Below are positions 8,380 to 18,438 of a stretch of DNA of 64,000 bases, piece after piece. The notes beneath the pieces are model-generated. The model saw nothing but the letters and a program-made list of their open reading frames with translations, did not search any database and was not told the origin of the DNA. Positions within the stretch are counted from its first letter, which is position 1. Every line of letters begins with the position of its first letter. The DNA is from Chitinophaga pinensis (lineage in GTDB: Bacteria > Bacteroidota > Bacteroidia > Flavobacteriales_D > Crocinitomicaceae), in contig CAMDNE010000009.1 of assembly GCA_945902745.1 (NCBI GenBank), positions 51,118 through 115,117 on the forward strand. Direction: 5' to 3'. The translations under genes were made by a program, and so were the position numbers.

Positions 8380-11300
8380 AAACTAATTTTCCAGCCCCTG
8401 TTTTCCATTACGTTAACCAGTGTTACCAATTCGTTGGCATTCTGAATTTTAGCATAAATTGAATCGAAAGCTAAGGAATTACCAGTGATATCTGGCAACA
8501 ATGAATAAGGGAATTGATGGGGAATTACTTCGTTGGAAATTGATTCTAATTGTAATAAATACAAGCGCAATAAATCAATTGCTTCATTACTGCTAATTTT
8601 GAAATCGCTCCCTTTTACGGAAGAAAAGAAATCAATTTTTTTGCGGGCTCTTGTCAACAAGACATTCAATCGTTTAGATCCGTTTTTAGTATTCAAAGGA
8701 CCAAAACGCATATGAAATTCGCCGTTTTCATTTTTCCCGTATCCTAAACTTATAATCAGTTGATCACATTCTTCTCCTTGAACATTTTCCAATGCTTTGA
8801 AAAAGGCTGAATCTGAATCGATGCGTATTTCGAGTTTTTCCTTTGTTTTAGTAGACAATTGCGTGTAAATTTCAGCTAATTGTGTTTCTGAAAATGCAAC
8901 TATTCCAATCATTTCTTTTGAATCAATGACTTTTTCAATGTAAAGTGCAACTGCTTTTGCCTCTATTTCATTTTTACGTTCATCAAAAATACCTTCGTTT
9001 GAATAATGCCAATTAACAGGTGTTTTTTCTTGTTTAAACGAAGGGAACGTAATTAACTCGTTGTTATAAAAATGATAATTTGAAAATCTTAAAAGTTCTG
9101 GATGCTCACTTCTATAATGGTGTTTAAGTCCATTATTTTTCCAATAAAAACTTGCTTGGTGCAGTAAATCTATTGTTTCTTCGCTCTGTGCTTTAAAAAA
9201 CGAACTTGGTCCCATTTGTTGATGATCTCCAGCCACTATAATTCTTTTAGAACGTTGAATCGCACCCAATGCATTTTGCAATGGAATTTGACTCGCTTCA
9301 TCAAAAATTGCCACATCAAAAAGCTGATTTTGCATTGGAAAGCACTTGGCAATTTGGGTCGGATTACTTAGCCAAATAGGCTTGAATAATTGAATCCAAA
9401 TTCGTGCTTCAGAAGCAAATAATTCTCTTAAACTTGGAAAGTTTTTAGTCTTGCTGAATTCCTTAACCAAAATTGCTTTCCCTTTTTTCAACGTTGCTTT
9501 TAACGCTTTTTCTTCCGAATTTAATTTGGTTGAAGCAGTTTGTAGAATTTTATGATAATATTGAAAATGCTTGTGCTGATTGAGTACTATTTCTTGACCA
9601 GTACTAATTGCCTCCTTTTCTTGTTCAGAAATAATTGTATGGCATTTATTCAATAAATCCGCAGTAGAGAATTTTGAGAAAACTGGGAATTGTGCTGTGA
9701 AATTAGTCCAATTACTTTTTAAAATAGCAGCTTCCATTTGTTCAAAAGTCGAATAGTTTTTCATGTTTCTCAAACACGATTCATTTATTTCGTTAATTGA
9801 ATTTTGGTACTGAAGGATTAGTCCAAAGTTGCTTTTAACTCCCTCAAGGAAATGTTGAATATTCATTTCATCATCCCAATTAAAATTCAACTTCAATTGA
9901 GTATAAAGTTGGTTTAAAGCATGATTCGTATTGGCATATATTTTTTGAAGAGCTGTCGGAATTTGCATCCATTCTTCCCGGTCGCTTGCTGTGTAAAAAT
10001 GTATTTGTTGGAAAATTAATTCTAATTCAGTTTGCACATCATCGATTCCAATTTCGCATAATTCAATTTTTACTTGAGAAATATCTTCTGAATTAACCAA
10101 AAACTGCTTCCATTTATGAAGATTAGATTCAGCTTGATTGATGGATGTTGTTGATACGATTGACCACGACTTTTTGAATTTCAATTTCCCGAAAAAACCT
10201 GTTCCGTTTGAAAGATTCAATAAGTTTTCAGTCTCTGATAAGGAAGGAAAAACTTTCCAATTTGATTTTTCAAAGTCTAAGTTACTTTGAAGGATTTGTA
10301 GCTGTTTGAACTTTTTTCTGAGATTTAAAAATTTCTTTTGTTCCTTCGATTCAGGAGTTAGTATTGCTTGATGTCTTCTGAAACTTGGGTTGTCAAAGCT
10401 TTGGCAAATAGCTGCTTTTTTCATCGCCTTTTGGAGATCCAGCCAAGTTTCAATTTGAAATTGACCTTGTAATTTGATTAACTCATTCAACCATAAATTG
10501 ATACTTTGATCAAATTGTTTGAATGAATCTTGTTTAATAACACCAAAAGAAATTCTACTGATGAACGTATTTATTCCTTCATTGAAAAAAGTGGAAACGT
10601 TGTTTTTTGCTTCAAGCCATAAATCAAGTGAAGGCAAATCCGATGAGAAGTTTGCGCTTTCGAAATCAGTTTCTTTTCCTAATTCATGAAATTGAGAATA
10701 ACTGATTCCTCCAATTAATTCTTTCTGATTCAATAAATCCAACTGCATTTGCAATTGAGCAATATATTGCTCAGACAATTGCAGATTAATAGCGTTTTTT
10801 AAATCGAATTTTTCTAATCGTGTCCATGAATCTTTTAAGGAATTTAAAACATCTTTTGAAATGGTTTCCGAAGTTGCAATAAAGCATAAATGTCCCAAAT
10901 CAAATTGACCGAGTTTCTTTTGAAGTACTTCTAAAGCAACCCTTTTCTCAGAAATGACGAGAGCAGATTTGTTGTCAATGAGAAGTTTTGCCAAAAGATT
11001 GGATAATACTTGCGATTTACCTGTTCCTGGAGGCCCTTGAATAACCGTATGTTCATTTTCAATTGCATCAAAAACGGAATATTGATCTGTATCAGCTGGA
11101 AAAAGAAGATTGGAATTAAGTTTTATTTTAAAAGATTCAACCTTGCTTTCATCTCCCAAAAGATTTGAAATGGCAGCATTTGGAACTTCATTACTTAATT
11201 CTTCTAATTCTTTGATTATTTCAAATCTGTGGTGATGAAAATTTCCTAAGAAGTTTGCTTTTGATTGAATGTTTTTGAAATTATTGTTTTCAAGAAATTC

Positions 11301-11759
11301 AATTAATTGTTCTAAACTAAAAATTTCTGCAGGAAGTTTTATTTCAAATTCTCGTTGTAAGCGATTAATTAAAAAAGGATTGATAAACGAGATTTCCTCA
11401 TCAACTGAAAAGCGAATCGTATTGTCAACTTTTTTTAGTTCTATTTCAACTGGACTTAAAAGAAGGGGAGTGCTTATAATTGATTGTTTATATTCCCATT
11501 CAATCACCCCTCGGGAAAGACACAGAGGAAAAATTCCTTGTTCCTTTTCAGTTTTTTTTGCGTTAGATACAATTGATTTAAACGGAAGGTAATCTTGAGT
11601 CTGATCAAATGCAGATAAATCTAGAATTGGTAACAACGATGAATGCTCAATATTCACCAATACATCATTCGTATTGAATTGACTTACATCCTGCAATAAT
11701 TGAATTATTCTATGTTTCACACTTTCACTCACCGTGCTAAAATTACTAAAACTTTTCAC
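8376..11759 (-). CDS. Large SF1 (Upf1-like) AAA-domain helicase
   Basis: A 1127-residue protein. Walker A is GPPGTGKSQVLSNLLAKLL near residue 241, and Walker B is FDEASQIPLQNALGAI near residue 820, followed by VAGDHQQMGPSSFF. C-terminal helicase motifs include YRSEHPELLRFSNYHFYN, a VQGEECDQLIISLGYG region and LNVLLTRARKKIDFFSS. Between the two halves lie about 550 residues of helical insertion. This is the AAA_11/AAA_12 arrangement of Upf1/SMUBP-type enzymes often called DUF4011-type helicases; the DNA or RNA substrate is unknown. No nuclease domain is seen at the C-terminus. The start is a GTG, with no nearby ATG. It is divergent from metB and overlaps the polA stop by 4 bp. Confidence 0.85.
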   Translation of the reverse strand: MKSFSNFSTVSESVKHRIIQLLQDVSQFNTNDVLVNIEHSSLLPILDLSAFDQTQDYLPFKSIVSNAKKTEKEQGIFPLCLSRGVIEWEYKQSIISTPLLLSPVEIELKKVDNTIRFSVDEEISFINPFLINRLQREFEIKLPAEIFSLEQLIEFLENNNFKNIQSKANFLGNFHHHRFEIIKELEELSNEVPNAAISNLLGDESKVESFKIKLNSNLLFPADTDQYSVFDAIENEHTVIQGPPGTGKSQVLSNLLAKLLIDNKSALVISEKRVALEVLQKKLGQFDLGHLCFIATSETISKDVLNSLKDSWTRLEKFDLKNAINLQLSEQYIAQLQMQLDLLNQKELIGGISYSQFHELGKETDFESANFSSDLPSLDLWLEAKNNVSTFFNEGINTFISRISFGVIKQDSFKQFDQSINLWLNELIKLQGQFQIETWLDLQKAMKKAAICQSFDNPSFRRHQAILTPESKEQKKFLNLRKKFKQLQILQSNLDFEKSNWKVFPSLSETENLLNLSNGTGFFGKLKFKKSWSIVSTTSINQAESNLHKWKQFLVNSEDISQVKIELCEIGIDDVQTELELIFQQIHFYTASDREEWMQIPTALQKIYANTNHALNQLYTQLKLNFNWDDEMNIQHFLEGVKSNFGLILQYQNSINEINESCLRNMKNYSTFEQMEAAILKSNWTNFTAQFPVFSKFSTADLLNKCHTIISEQEKEAISTGQEIVLNQHKHFQYYHKILQTASTKLNSEEKALKATLKKGKAILVKEFSKTKNFPSLRELFASEARIWIQLFKPIWLSNPTQIAKCFPMQNQLFDVAIFDEASQIPLQNALGAIQRSKRIIVAGDHQQMGPSSFFKAQSEETIDLLHQASFYWKNNGLKHHYRSEHPELLRFSNYHFYNNELITFPSFKQEKTPVNWHYSNEGIFDERKNEIEAKAVALYIEKVIDSKEMIGIVAFSETQLAEIYTQLSTKTKEKLEIRIDSDSAFFKALENVQGEECDQLIISLGYGKNENGEFHMRFGPLNTKNGSKRLNVLLTRARKKIDFFSSVKGSDFKISSNEAIDLLRLYLLQLESISNEVIPHQFPYSLLPDITGNSLAFDSIYAKIQNANELVTLVNVMENRGWKISF

Positions 11760-11807
11760 GCCTTAAAAATTGTCAAAGGGCAATCGAATAATTGTCGATT
11801 TAAGAAT

Positions 11808-11815
11808 TAACTTTG
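11808..11815 (+). promoter_or_regulatory. Minus-7 promoter box for the cystathionine gamma-synthase gene
   Basis: The sequence TAACTTTG is a perfect TAnnTTTG box, 30 nt before the ATG at 11846, in the gap between divergent genes. Confidence 0.6.
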
Positions 11816-11845
11816 CCCTTACTTACAAAATAAATCAGTTAAAGT

Positions 11846-12985
11846 ATGAAATTCGGCACAAAAGCAATCCACGCAGGCGTACATGCAGACCCAACAACGG
11901 GAGCGATAATGACTCCTATTTATCAAACGTCGACTTATGTTCAGGAATCACCTGGAGTGAACAAAGGTTATGGTTATGCTCGTGGGAAAAATCCAACGAG
12001 AGAAGCATTACAAGATGCTTTGGCTGCTTTAGAAAACGGAAAACATTGTGTAGCATTTAGTAGTGGTGTTGCTGCGACAGATGCTGTTTTGAAAATGTTA
12101 CAACCAGGCGATGAAGTAATTACCGGAGACGATTTATATGGTGGTACTTATCGTTTGTTTACAAAGATTTATGAAAAATTTGGAATCAAATTTCACTTCA
12201 TTGATTTGACAAATGCCGAAAATTTACACAAATATATCAACAGTAATACTAAGGTGATTTGGGCTGAAACACCTACAAATCCTACAATGCAAATCATCGA
12301 TATTGAAGCATGCGCTAAAATTGCATCTGCTAATAACATCATTTTGGTTGCTGATAACACCTTTGCATCACCTTATTTGCAAAATCCACTTGACTTGGGT
12401 GCACACATAGTGATGCATTCGGTAACAAAATATTTAGGAGGTCACTCGGATGTAGTAATGGGTGCGTTAATTACAAATGATCCTGAAATCCATGAGAAGT
12501 TGTATTTCATTTTGAATAGTTCTGGAGCCAATCCTGGTCCTATGGATTCATTCTTGGTATTAAGAGGAATTAAAACACTTCATTTAAGAATGGAAAGACA
12601 TTGTTTTAATGGACGAAAGATTGCAGAATACCTTAAGAATCACCCGAAAATAGAAAAAGTTTATTGGCCAGGTTTTCCTGAACATCACAACCATGAAATT
12701 GCCAAAAAGCAAATGCGTGATTTTGGCGGAATGATTTCAATTGTTTTAAAAGACAAAGCAATTGAGAATACCTTCAAAGTTGCATCTTCTTTTAAAGTAT
12801 TTTCATTGGCTGAATCATTAGGAGGAGTCGAATCGTTGATCAATCATCCCGCAACGATGACACATGCATCAATTCCAAAAGAGGAACGTGAAAAAGCGGG
12901 AGTCGTAGATAATTTATTGCGTTTGAGTGTTGGTGTAGAAGATGTTGAAGACTTAATCGAAGACCTAGAACAAGCTTTAGCTTAA
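11846..12985 (+). CDS. metB: Cystathionine gamma-synthase / gamma-lyase family PLP enzyme
   Basis: A 379-residue Cys/Met-metabolism PLP enzyme. It begins MKFGTKAIHAGVHADPTTGA and carries the lysine that binds PLP in SVTKYLGGHSD (K195). YARGKNPTREALQDALAALE and the GGVESLINHPATMTHAS C-terminal signature are also typical. It would either make cystathionine from an acylated homoserine and cysteine (methionine pathway) or split cystathionine. Sequence reading alone cannot separate MetB from the gamma-lyase, and flavobacterial homologues are annotated both ways. It is monocistronic with its own promoter box, so context does not help. Confidence 0.85.
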   Translation: MKFGTKAIHAGVHADPTTGAIMTPIYQTSTYVQESPGVNKGYGYARGKNPTREALQDALAALENGKHCVAFSSGVAATDAVLKMLQPGDEVITGDDLYGGTYRLFTKIYEKFGIKFHFIDLTNAENLHKYINSNTKVIWAETPTNPTMQIIDIEACAKIASANNIILVADNTFASPYLQNPLDLGAHIVMHSVTKYLGGHSDVVMGALITNDPEIHEKLYFILNSSGANPGPMDSFLVLRGIKTLHLRMERHCFNGRKIAEYLKNHPKIEKVYWPGFPEHHNHEIAKKQMRDFGGMISIVLKDKAIENTFKVASSFKVFSLAESLGGVESLINHPATMTHASIPKEEREKAGVVDNLLRLSVGVEDVEDLIEDLEQALA

Positions 12986-12986
12986 T

Positions 12987-13021
12987 TTTAAACTTTAAAC
13001 TTTAAACTTTAAACTTTAAAC
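12987..13021. repeat. Five tandem copies of the heptamer TTTAAAC
   Basis: Perfect 7-bp tandem repeat immediately after the metB stop. It is followed by CTATCAGTTTTAAAC, words that recur in inverted order at 26087-26129 and 34908-34946. Probably a slippage array. Confidence 0.9.
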
Positions 13022-13036
13022 TATCAGTTTTAAACT

Positions 13037-13110
13037 CCACCTCGACGAACATCGAGCTAAAGTCGAGATGTCGGCGTTCGTTCATCACTCGATTTTTGTT
13101 GAAATTGTGC
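13037..13110. repeat. GC-richer imperfect inverted repeat, REP-like
   Basis: Between metB and the SDR gene lies a GC-richer patch with nested CTCGA words. CGAACATCGAGC is followed after a short gap by TCGAGATG and GCGTTCG, giving an imperfect hairpin. It resembles dispersed palindromic elements. The rest of the gap to 13159 holds only short AACTAGCAACTTGTAAC-type repeats. Confidence 0.5.
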
Positions 13111-13159
13111 AACTCATAACTAGCAACTAGCAACTTGTAACTTGTAATTAACATACACT

Positions 13160-13858
13160 ATGCACATTTTTATAACTGGCGTTTCAAAAGGATTAGGTAA
13201 AGAATTTGTTGATTATTTTCTTACTGCTGGACATCTAGTAACTGGAATTGGACGATCACATTCATTTGATCATACCAATTTTAATTTTATCCACTGCGAT
13301 CTATCTAATGTGAATGAAGTGAAATCAGTCAAATTTGATTGCAAAGAAAATGAAGTTGTCTTGATAAATAATGCAGGTATTATAGGAAATATCAAGCGAA
13401 TAAGTGATCAAAATGAATCAGATATTCAAGAAGTAATGACTGTAAATGCAATTGCACCTATGATCTTGTGTCAAGGATTTTTGCGTCAAACAAATGATGA
13501 CAATAAACTTACGATAATAAACATTAGTTCTGGTGCTGCCAATAGACCAATCCCTTCTTGGGCTGCTTATTGTTCTTCAAAAATTGCAATGGACCGATTT
13601 TCTGAAACTATTTATCTTGAAGAGCAAGAAAAAGGAAGGAATATTAACGTATTTTCCGTTGCACCTGGAGTAATTGATACTTCAATGCAGGAAAAAATTA
13701 GGGCAACCAACAAAGTTGACTTTTCAAGCCTTGATAATTTTAGAAGTTTACATGAAAATGGGGAATTAACAAGTCCTAATGACGCTGTAAATAAACTAGT
13801 TAAATTGATTCAAAAAAAGGAATCGAATCCGGTAATTTGCAATTTGAATGACCTATAA
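13160..13858 (+). CDS. Short-chain dehydrogenase/reductase (SDR)
   Basis: A 232-residue classical SDR. It has the dinucleotide-binding motif TGVSKGLG near the N-terminus, NNAG in the fourth strand, a catalytic Ser in NISSGAANRPIPSW, and the YxxxK pair as YCSSK (Y137, K141). The SVAPGVIDTSMQ segment is typical of the sepiapterin reductase / benzil reductase (YueD-like) subgroup. The substrate cannot be named from sequence. It stands alone between repeat DNA and the protease cluster. Confidence 0.8.
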   Translation: MHIFITGVSKGLGKEFVDYFLTAGHLVTGIGRSHSFDHTNFNFIHCDLSNVNEVKSVKFDCKENEVVLINNAGIIGNIKRISDQNESDIQEVMTVNAIAPMILCQGFLRQTNDDNKLTIINISSGAANRPIPSWAAYCSSKIAMDRFSETIYLEEQEKGRNINVFSVAPGVIDTSMQEKIRATNKVDFSSLDNFRSLHENGELTSPNDAVNKLVKLIQKKESNPVICNLNDL

Positions 13859-13978
13859 TAAATCGTAGGATTCAAACCTTTCGACATTAATATTTACCGT
13901 TTGGTAACTTTTATTTCATATGTGCACAAACCTTTTGTAAATTAGAACGTTTTTAAATAAGGACAAACTGTTATAACT

Positions 13979-16216
13979 ATGAAAAAAAATACTTTAATCC
14001 TAATTGGGTTCTCCATTTTTACTGCCCTTTTAGGAAATGCTCAAACAACTACTTTTAATCAAAATAATGCGCGTGACGGTGAGGATGTGGAATACTGTCA
14101 TCAAGTTAAAAGAATGCAGGAACTCATGCAGAATCCTGCAGCTGTGTTGTCCTATCAACAAGATGAAATTATTCGTCAACATGAGGCTCAGCATAATCAA
14201 GTTCCAAAAGGAATTGTTTATAAAATACCTGTTGTATTTCATATACTTCATACAAATGGTATTGAAAACATAAGTGATGAAAACATCATTGATCAAGTTG
14301 CAATTTTAAACAGAGATTTCCGCATGTTAAATGCTGATGCAGCAACTGTTCATCCAGATTTTGCAGGTATGCCTAGTGATGTGGAAATAGAATTTGTATT
14401 AGCAACTAAAGCGCCAAATGGAGCTTGTTTTAGCGGAATTACCCGCACGGTCAATGCATTAAGTTATAATGGTTCGGACGGAAATGCTCAAGTAACTGCT
14501 ATTACAAATGGAAATGATGTTTTCAACGGGTCTTGGGCAGGTAATAAATACCTTAATATTTTTGTTTGTGGAGAAATTGGAGGAGCAGCAGGTTATACAA
14601 CAAATCCATCAAATTTTTCTGGAACGTCAATGACAAATGGTATTTGGATTTTATATAATTATGTAGGTTCTTTAGCGCCATCTTCAGTTTTTACTAGCCG
14701 TTCTTTGACACATGAAGTTGGTCATTGGTTAAATTTAGAACATGTTTGGGGTTCAACAAACTCTCCAGGTTGTGATGGTACAGCAACAAGTTCATCTGAT
14801 CCTTGTTGGAATACTAATTCTTGGTTTGGTCCAATTGGTCCTGTAGATAATTGTGATTATGACGACGGAGTAACAGATACGCCAGAATGTAGAGGTGTAA
14901 CTTCTTGTTCTATAAATTCTAATTCTTGCAATGGGGATGACGCTTATTGGGGTTCTGCGATGAGAGATAACGTAGAAAATTATATGGATTATTCCTATTG
15001 CAGTAAAATGTATACGCAAGGTCAAGTAGATAGAATGCGAGCAGCCATAACCTCTTCAGTTGGTGGTAGAAATAATATTTGGACTCCTTCAAATTTAAAT
15101 TTCACTGGCACAAGTGCACCTGCATTTTTATGCAAAGCAGAATTTGCTGCCGATAAAACGACAATATGTGCAGGAGATCAAATTCAATTTTCAGATAATT
15201 CATATAATGCTGTTACAGGTTGGACTTGGAGTTTCCCTTCAGGGACACCATCATCATCGAATAGTCAAAACCCTGTTGTGACTTATTCAACTCCTGGGAT
15301 ATATCAAGTAACATTAACGGCAACGGATGGCACAAACACAGATGCAGAAGTTAAAACACAGTATATTAAAGTATACGAGTCATCATCAACTATTCCGTTT
15401 TTTGATGGATTTGAATCATACACATCTTTTGTGAATATCAATAATTGGGAAACTTCTAATTTAAACAACAACAATACCTTTGTAATTGATAATACAATTA
15501 GTCATTCAGGAATGAAATGTGCTAAATTGACAAACTTTGGACAAACGGGAACGAACTTAGATGAATTAATTGCTTATCCTGTTGACTTATCTGGTGTTAC
15601 TGCCGGTACAGGTGGCGTAACATTAAGTTTTAGATATGCATATCGTAAACGTTTATCAACTGATAGTGAATGTTTGAAAGTTTTTGTCACTTCTAACTGT
15701 GGAGACACTTGGGTTCAGCGTAAAACTATTTGTGGATCACTTTTGTCATCAACTGCCGTGTCTACTTCTTGGGCGCCATCTAGTGCATCAGATTGGACAA
15801 CAATACATATGACGAATGTCACAAGCGAATATTGGGTTGATAATTTTAATTATAAATTTAGATTCGATGGGGCAAATGGGAATAATATATATCTAGATGA
15901 TATAAATATCTATTCCGGTGGACCTTCTGATGTTATAGTTGTGAATGTTGCAGAATTAGATGAAATTGATGGTTTATCTTTGTATCCTAATCCAGCAGAA
16001 AATGAAGTCAATCTTCAGTTTATTGTCAAGGACGCAAAAACAGTTCAAGTCCAAATTCAAGATGTAACTGGTAAGATCGTACAATACCATAATGTGAATG
16101 CAGCTATTGGGGCTAATCTTGTTGTAATGGATACACAAGCATTGTCATCTGGAGTTTATTTTGTAGCTATAAAATCAGGTGAATCTCAAAAAGTAATGCA
16201 ATTTGTAGTTAAATAA
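13979..16216 (+). CDS. Secreted M43-family zinc metalloprotease with PKD and T9SS sorting domains (paralogue 1)
   Basis: A 745-residue secreted protein. It has a signal peptide (MKKNTLILIGFSIFTALLG), a short prodomain, and an M43/pappalysin catalytic domain with HEVGHWLNLEH (H245, E246, H249, H255). A Met-turn segment, NYMDYSYCSKM, follows. Next is a PKD-like domain around residues 385-465 (CAGDQIQFSDNS, then GWTWSFPSGTP). A jelly-roll-like domain ends in LDDINIYSGG, and a C-terminal type A T9SS signal begins LSLYPNPAENEVN. It should be exported by the Sec system and then T9SS, to act on extracellular proteins or peptides. The next paralogue starts 9 bp after its stop. Confidence 0.88.
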   Translation: MKKNTLILIGFSIFTALLGNAQTTTFNQNNARDGEDVEYCHQVKRMQELMQNPAAVLSYQQDEIIRQHEAQHNQVPKGIVYKIPVVFHILHTNGIENISDENIIDQVAILNRDFRMLNADAATVHPDFAGMPSDVEIEFVLATKAPNGACFSGITRTVNALSYNGSDGNAQVTAITNGNDVFNGSWAGNKYLNIFVCGEIGGAAGYTTNPSNFSGTSMTNGIWILYNYVGSLAPSSVFTSRSLTHEVGHWLNLEHVWGSTNSPGCDGTATSSSDPCWNTNSWFGPIGPVDNCDYDDGVTDTPECRGVTSCSINSNSCNGDDAYWGSAMRDNVENYMDYSYCSKMYTQGQVDRMRAAITSSVGGRNNIWTPSNLNFTGTSAPAFLCKAEFAADKTTICAGDQIQFSDNSYNAVTGWTWSFPSGTPSSSNSQNPVVTYSTPGIYQVTLTATDGTNTDAEVKTQYIKVYESSSTIPFFDGFESYTSFVNINNWETSNLNNNNTFVIDNTISHSGMKCAKLTNFGQTGTNLDELIAYPVDLSGVTAGTGGVTLSFRYAYRKRLSTDSECLKVFVTSNCGDTWVQRKTICGSLLSSTAVSTSWAPSSASDWTTIHMTNVTSEYWVDNFNYKFRFDGANGNNIYLDDINIYSGGPSDVIVVNVAELDEIDGLSLYPNPAENEVNLQFIVKDAKTVQVQIQDVTGKIVQYHNVNAAIGANLVVMDTQALSSGVYFVAIKSGESQKVMQFVVK

Positions 16217-16225
16217 AAATTTTAT

Positions 16226-18373
16226 ATGAAGAAAATTATATTAATTTCCATTTGCTCATTGAGTTTTATAGGTTTTTCACAAAAATCTACTAATTGGTGT
16301 GGAACAGATAAAAAACTCCAACAACGAATGGATAATTCTCCAGGAATGGCAGATGAAATCCATCAGAGTATGAGTGAAGCTGCGGCTTCTCAATCGGGAC
16401 ATGAAAAAGTAATCAAAACAATTCCTGTTGTATTTCATATTTTACATGATAATGGAATTGGGAATATTTCAGCTGCTCAAATTCAGTCTACTTTAGATGT
16501 TTTAAACAGAGATTTCAATAGATTAAATTTAGATACTGTAAATACTCGTTTAACTCCATCAGCGCCATTTAAAACGAATGCAGCTTCAATGCAAATTCAA
16601 TTTATTTTGGCGAAAATAGACCCTAACGGTAATTGCACCAATGGAATCGAACGGAAAGATGTTGCTTCAAATATTACATATGAAGTTGACATGAATTCGG
16701 AGCCGCATAAATTTACTTCAAGCGGAGGTTTAAATGCATGGCCAAGAAATAAATATTTCAACGTTTGGATTGTAAACTCGATTGATGTGCCAAATCCAGA
16801 TGGTTCAATTATTTTAGGTTATGCGCAATTTCCAGAAAGCTGGGGAGGACCTGCAAATACTTATGGTTTAACGATGAGACAGGATTATACTGGAACAGTC
16901 GGCACTGCTGCAGGTGAAGATGGAAGAACGATTACTCATGAAGTAGGCCATTGCTTTGGTTTACTGCATACTTTTCAAGGAGGATGTCATTCAAATAATT
17001 GTAACAACAACGGAGATTATTGCTGTGATACTCCGCCTCAATCAGAGGCCTTTTATTCATGTTCTCCAACATTAAATAGTTGTGCTCAAACTCCTACAAA
17101 TGATACTTATGGATTTGATGCATTAGATCAAATTGAGAATTATATGAGTTACAACGCATGTCAAAATATGTTTTCATATGATCAATCAACAATAATGGAA
17201 TCTGAATTTACTAGTTTAAGTTATTTAACGAGTTTAGCTTCTTCTGGGAATGCAGTAGCAACGGGTATTAATATACCAGCAGCGATGTGTAAAGCAGATT
17301 TTATCTCTAATAAAACAACAGTTTGTGTAGGAGATCAAATTCAATTTACTGACGATTCATACAATGCAGCAAATGGCTGGACATGGAATTTCCCTTCAGG
17401 AACGCCTTCAACATCAACTAGTCAAAATCCATTGATTACCTATTCAACTCCTGGTATATATGAGGTTACTTTGACTGCAACTGATGGTTCTATTATTGAT
17501 TCTGAAACTAAAACTCAATATGTTAAAGTGTTAGAAAATTCTAGTTCATTGCCTTTCTTTGAAGGTTTTGAATTGTATTCAACTTTAAGCGCAACAAATA
17601 ATTGGCAAGTTTTAAATCCTGGAAGTAACAGTGCATTTGTTTTAGAAAATACAGTTGGGCACACAGGAACAAAATCTGTTAAATTGATAAATTTTGGCCA
17701 ATCTGGTACAAATCTAGATGAATTAATTGCTTCTCCTTTAGATCTATCAGGAGTAACTGCAGGAAGCGGTGGTGTTACTTTAAGTTTTAGATTTGCTTAT
17801 CGTAAAAGATTTTCTACTGATAATGAATGTTTGAAAGTGTTTTTAACTTCTAACTGCGGAACAACATGGGTGCAACGCAAAACACTTTGTGGTTCTTCGT
17901 TGTCAAATAGTGCTGTTAATTCTTCTTGGACTCCAGCAAGTATTGCTGATTGGACAACTGTTCATATGACGAATGTAACAAGTGATTATTGGGTTGAAAA
18001 TTTTAACTATAAATTCAATTTTGAAGGCGCAAACGGAAATAATATTTTCCTAGATGATATTAATATCTATTCTGGCGGTCCTTCTGATAATATCGTTTTG
18101 ACAGTATCTGAGCAAGGTGAAATTGAAGGATTATCATTGTACCCGAATCCAGCAGAAAATGAAGTGAATATAGAGTTCACAGTGCAGGATGCAAAAACTG
18201 TTCAAATTCAAATACAAGATGTTACTGGCAAAATTGTCCAAAATCATAATGTATATGCTGCGATAGGAAGCAATCTTGTAATGATAGACACGCAATCTTT
18301 GTCAGCTGGATCTTATTTTATTGCTATAAAATCTGGTGATGCTCAAAAAGTATTACAGTTTGTTATAAAATAA
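16226..18373 (+). CDS. Secreted M43-family zinc metalloprotease with PKD and T9SS sorting domains (paralogue 2)
   Basis: A 715-residue paralogue with the same order: signal peptide (MKKIILISICSLSFIGFSQ), the word NWCGTDKKLQQRM at the mature N-terminus, M43 domain with HEVGHCFGLLH (H238), and Met-turn NYMSYNACQNM. A PKD-like domain, a LDDINIYSGG domain and a T9SS tail beginning LSLYPNPAENEVN follow. Its C-terminal half is very close to paralogue 1 and its N-terminal half is closer to paralogue 3, so the three may have exchanged segments. It is 9 bp behind paralogue 1, and a strong terminator follows it. Confidence 0.88.
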   Translation: MKKIILISICSLSFIGFSQKSTNWCGTDKKLQQRMDNSPGMADEIHQSMSEAAASQSGHEKVIKTIPVVFHILHDNGIGNISAAQIQSTLDVLNRDFNRLNLDTVNTRLTPSAPFKTNAASMQIQFILAKIDPNGNCTNGIERKDVASNITYEVDMNSEPHKFTSSGGLNAWPRNKYFNVWIVNSIDVPNPDGSIILGYAQFPESWGGPANTYGLTMRQDYTGTVGTAAGEDGRTITHEVGHCFGLLHTFQGGCHSNNCNNNGDYCCDTPPQSEAFYSCSPTLNSCAQTPTNDTYGFDALDQIENYMSYNACQNMFSYDQSTIMESEFTSLSYLTSLASSGNAVATGINIPAAMCKADFISNKTTVCVGDQIQFTDDSYNAANGWTWNFPSGTPSTSTSQNPLITYSTPGIYEVTLTATDGSIIDSETKTQYVKVLENSSSLPFFEGFELYSTLSATNNWQVLNPGSNSAFVLENTVGHTGTKSVKLINFGQSGTNLDELIASPLDLSGVTAGSGGVTLSFRFAYRKRFSTDNECLKVFLTSNCGTTWVQRKTLCGSSLSNSAVNSSWTPASIADWTTVHMTNVTSDYWVENFNYKFNFEGANGNNIFLDDINIYSGGPSDNIVLTVSEQGEIEGLSLYPNPAENEVNIEFTVQDAKTVQIQIQDVTGKIVQNHNVYAAIGSNLVMIDTQSLSAGSYFIAIKSGDAQKVLQFVIK

Positions 18374-18387
18374 AACCCACACATTTA

Positions 18388-18420
18388 TAAAAAAGGTCTT
18401 TTCGTAAAGACCTTTTTTTG
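18388..18420 (+). terminator. Rho-independent terminator after metalloprotease paralogue 2
   Basis: AAAAGGTCTTT at 18391-18401 pairs perfectly with 18406-18416 around the loop TCGT and is followed by a run of T. It separates paralogues 1-2 from paralogue 3. Confidence 0.85.
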
Positions 18421-18438
18421 TTTTAAAGAAAATATATT

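Noticed and set aside
8376..11759. Helicase as part of an antiphage defence system
   Set aside because: No nuclease, methylase, protease or other defence partner is adjacent; polA and metB are housekeeping genes.
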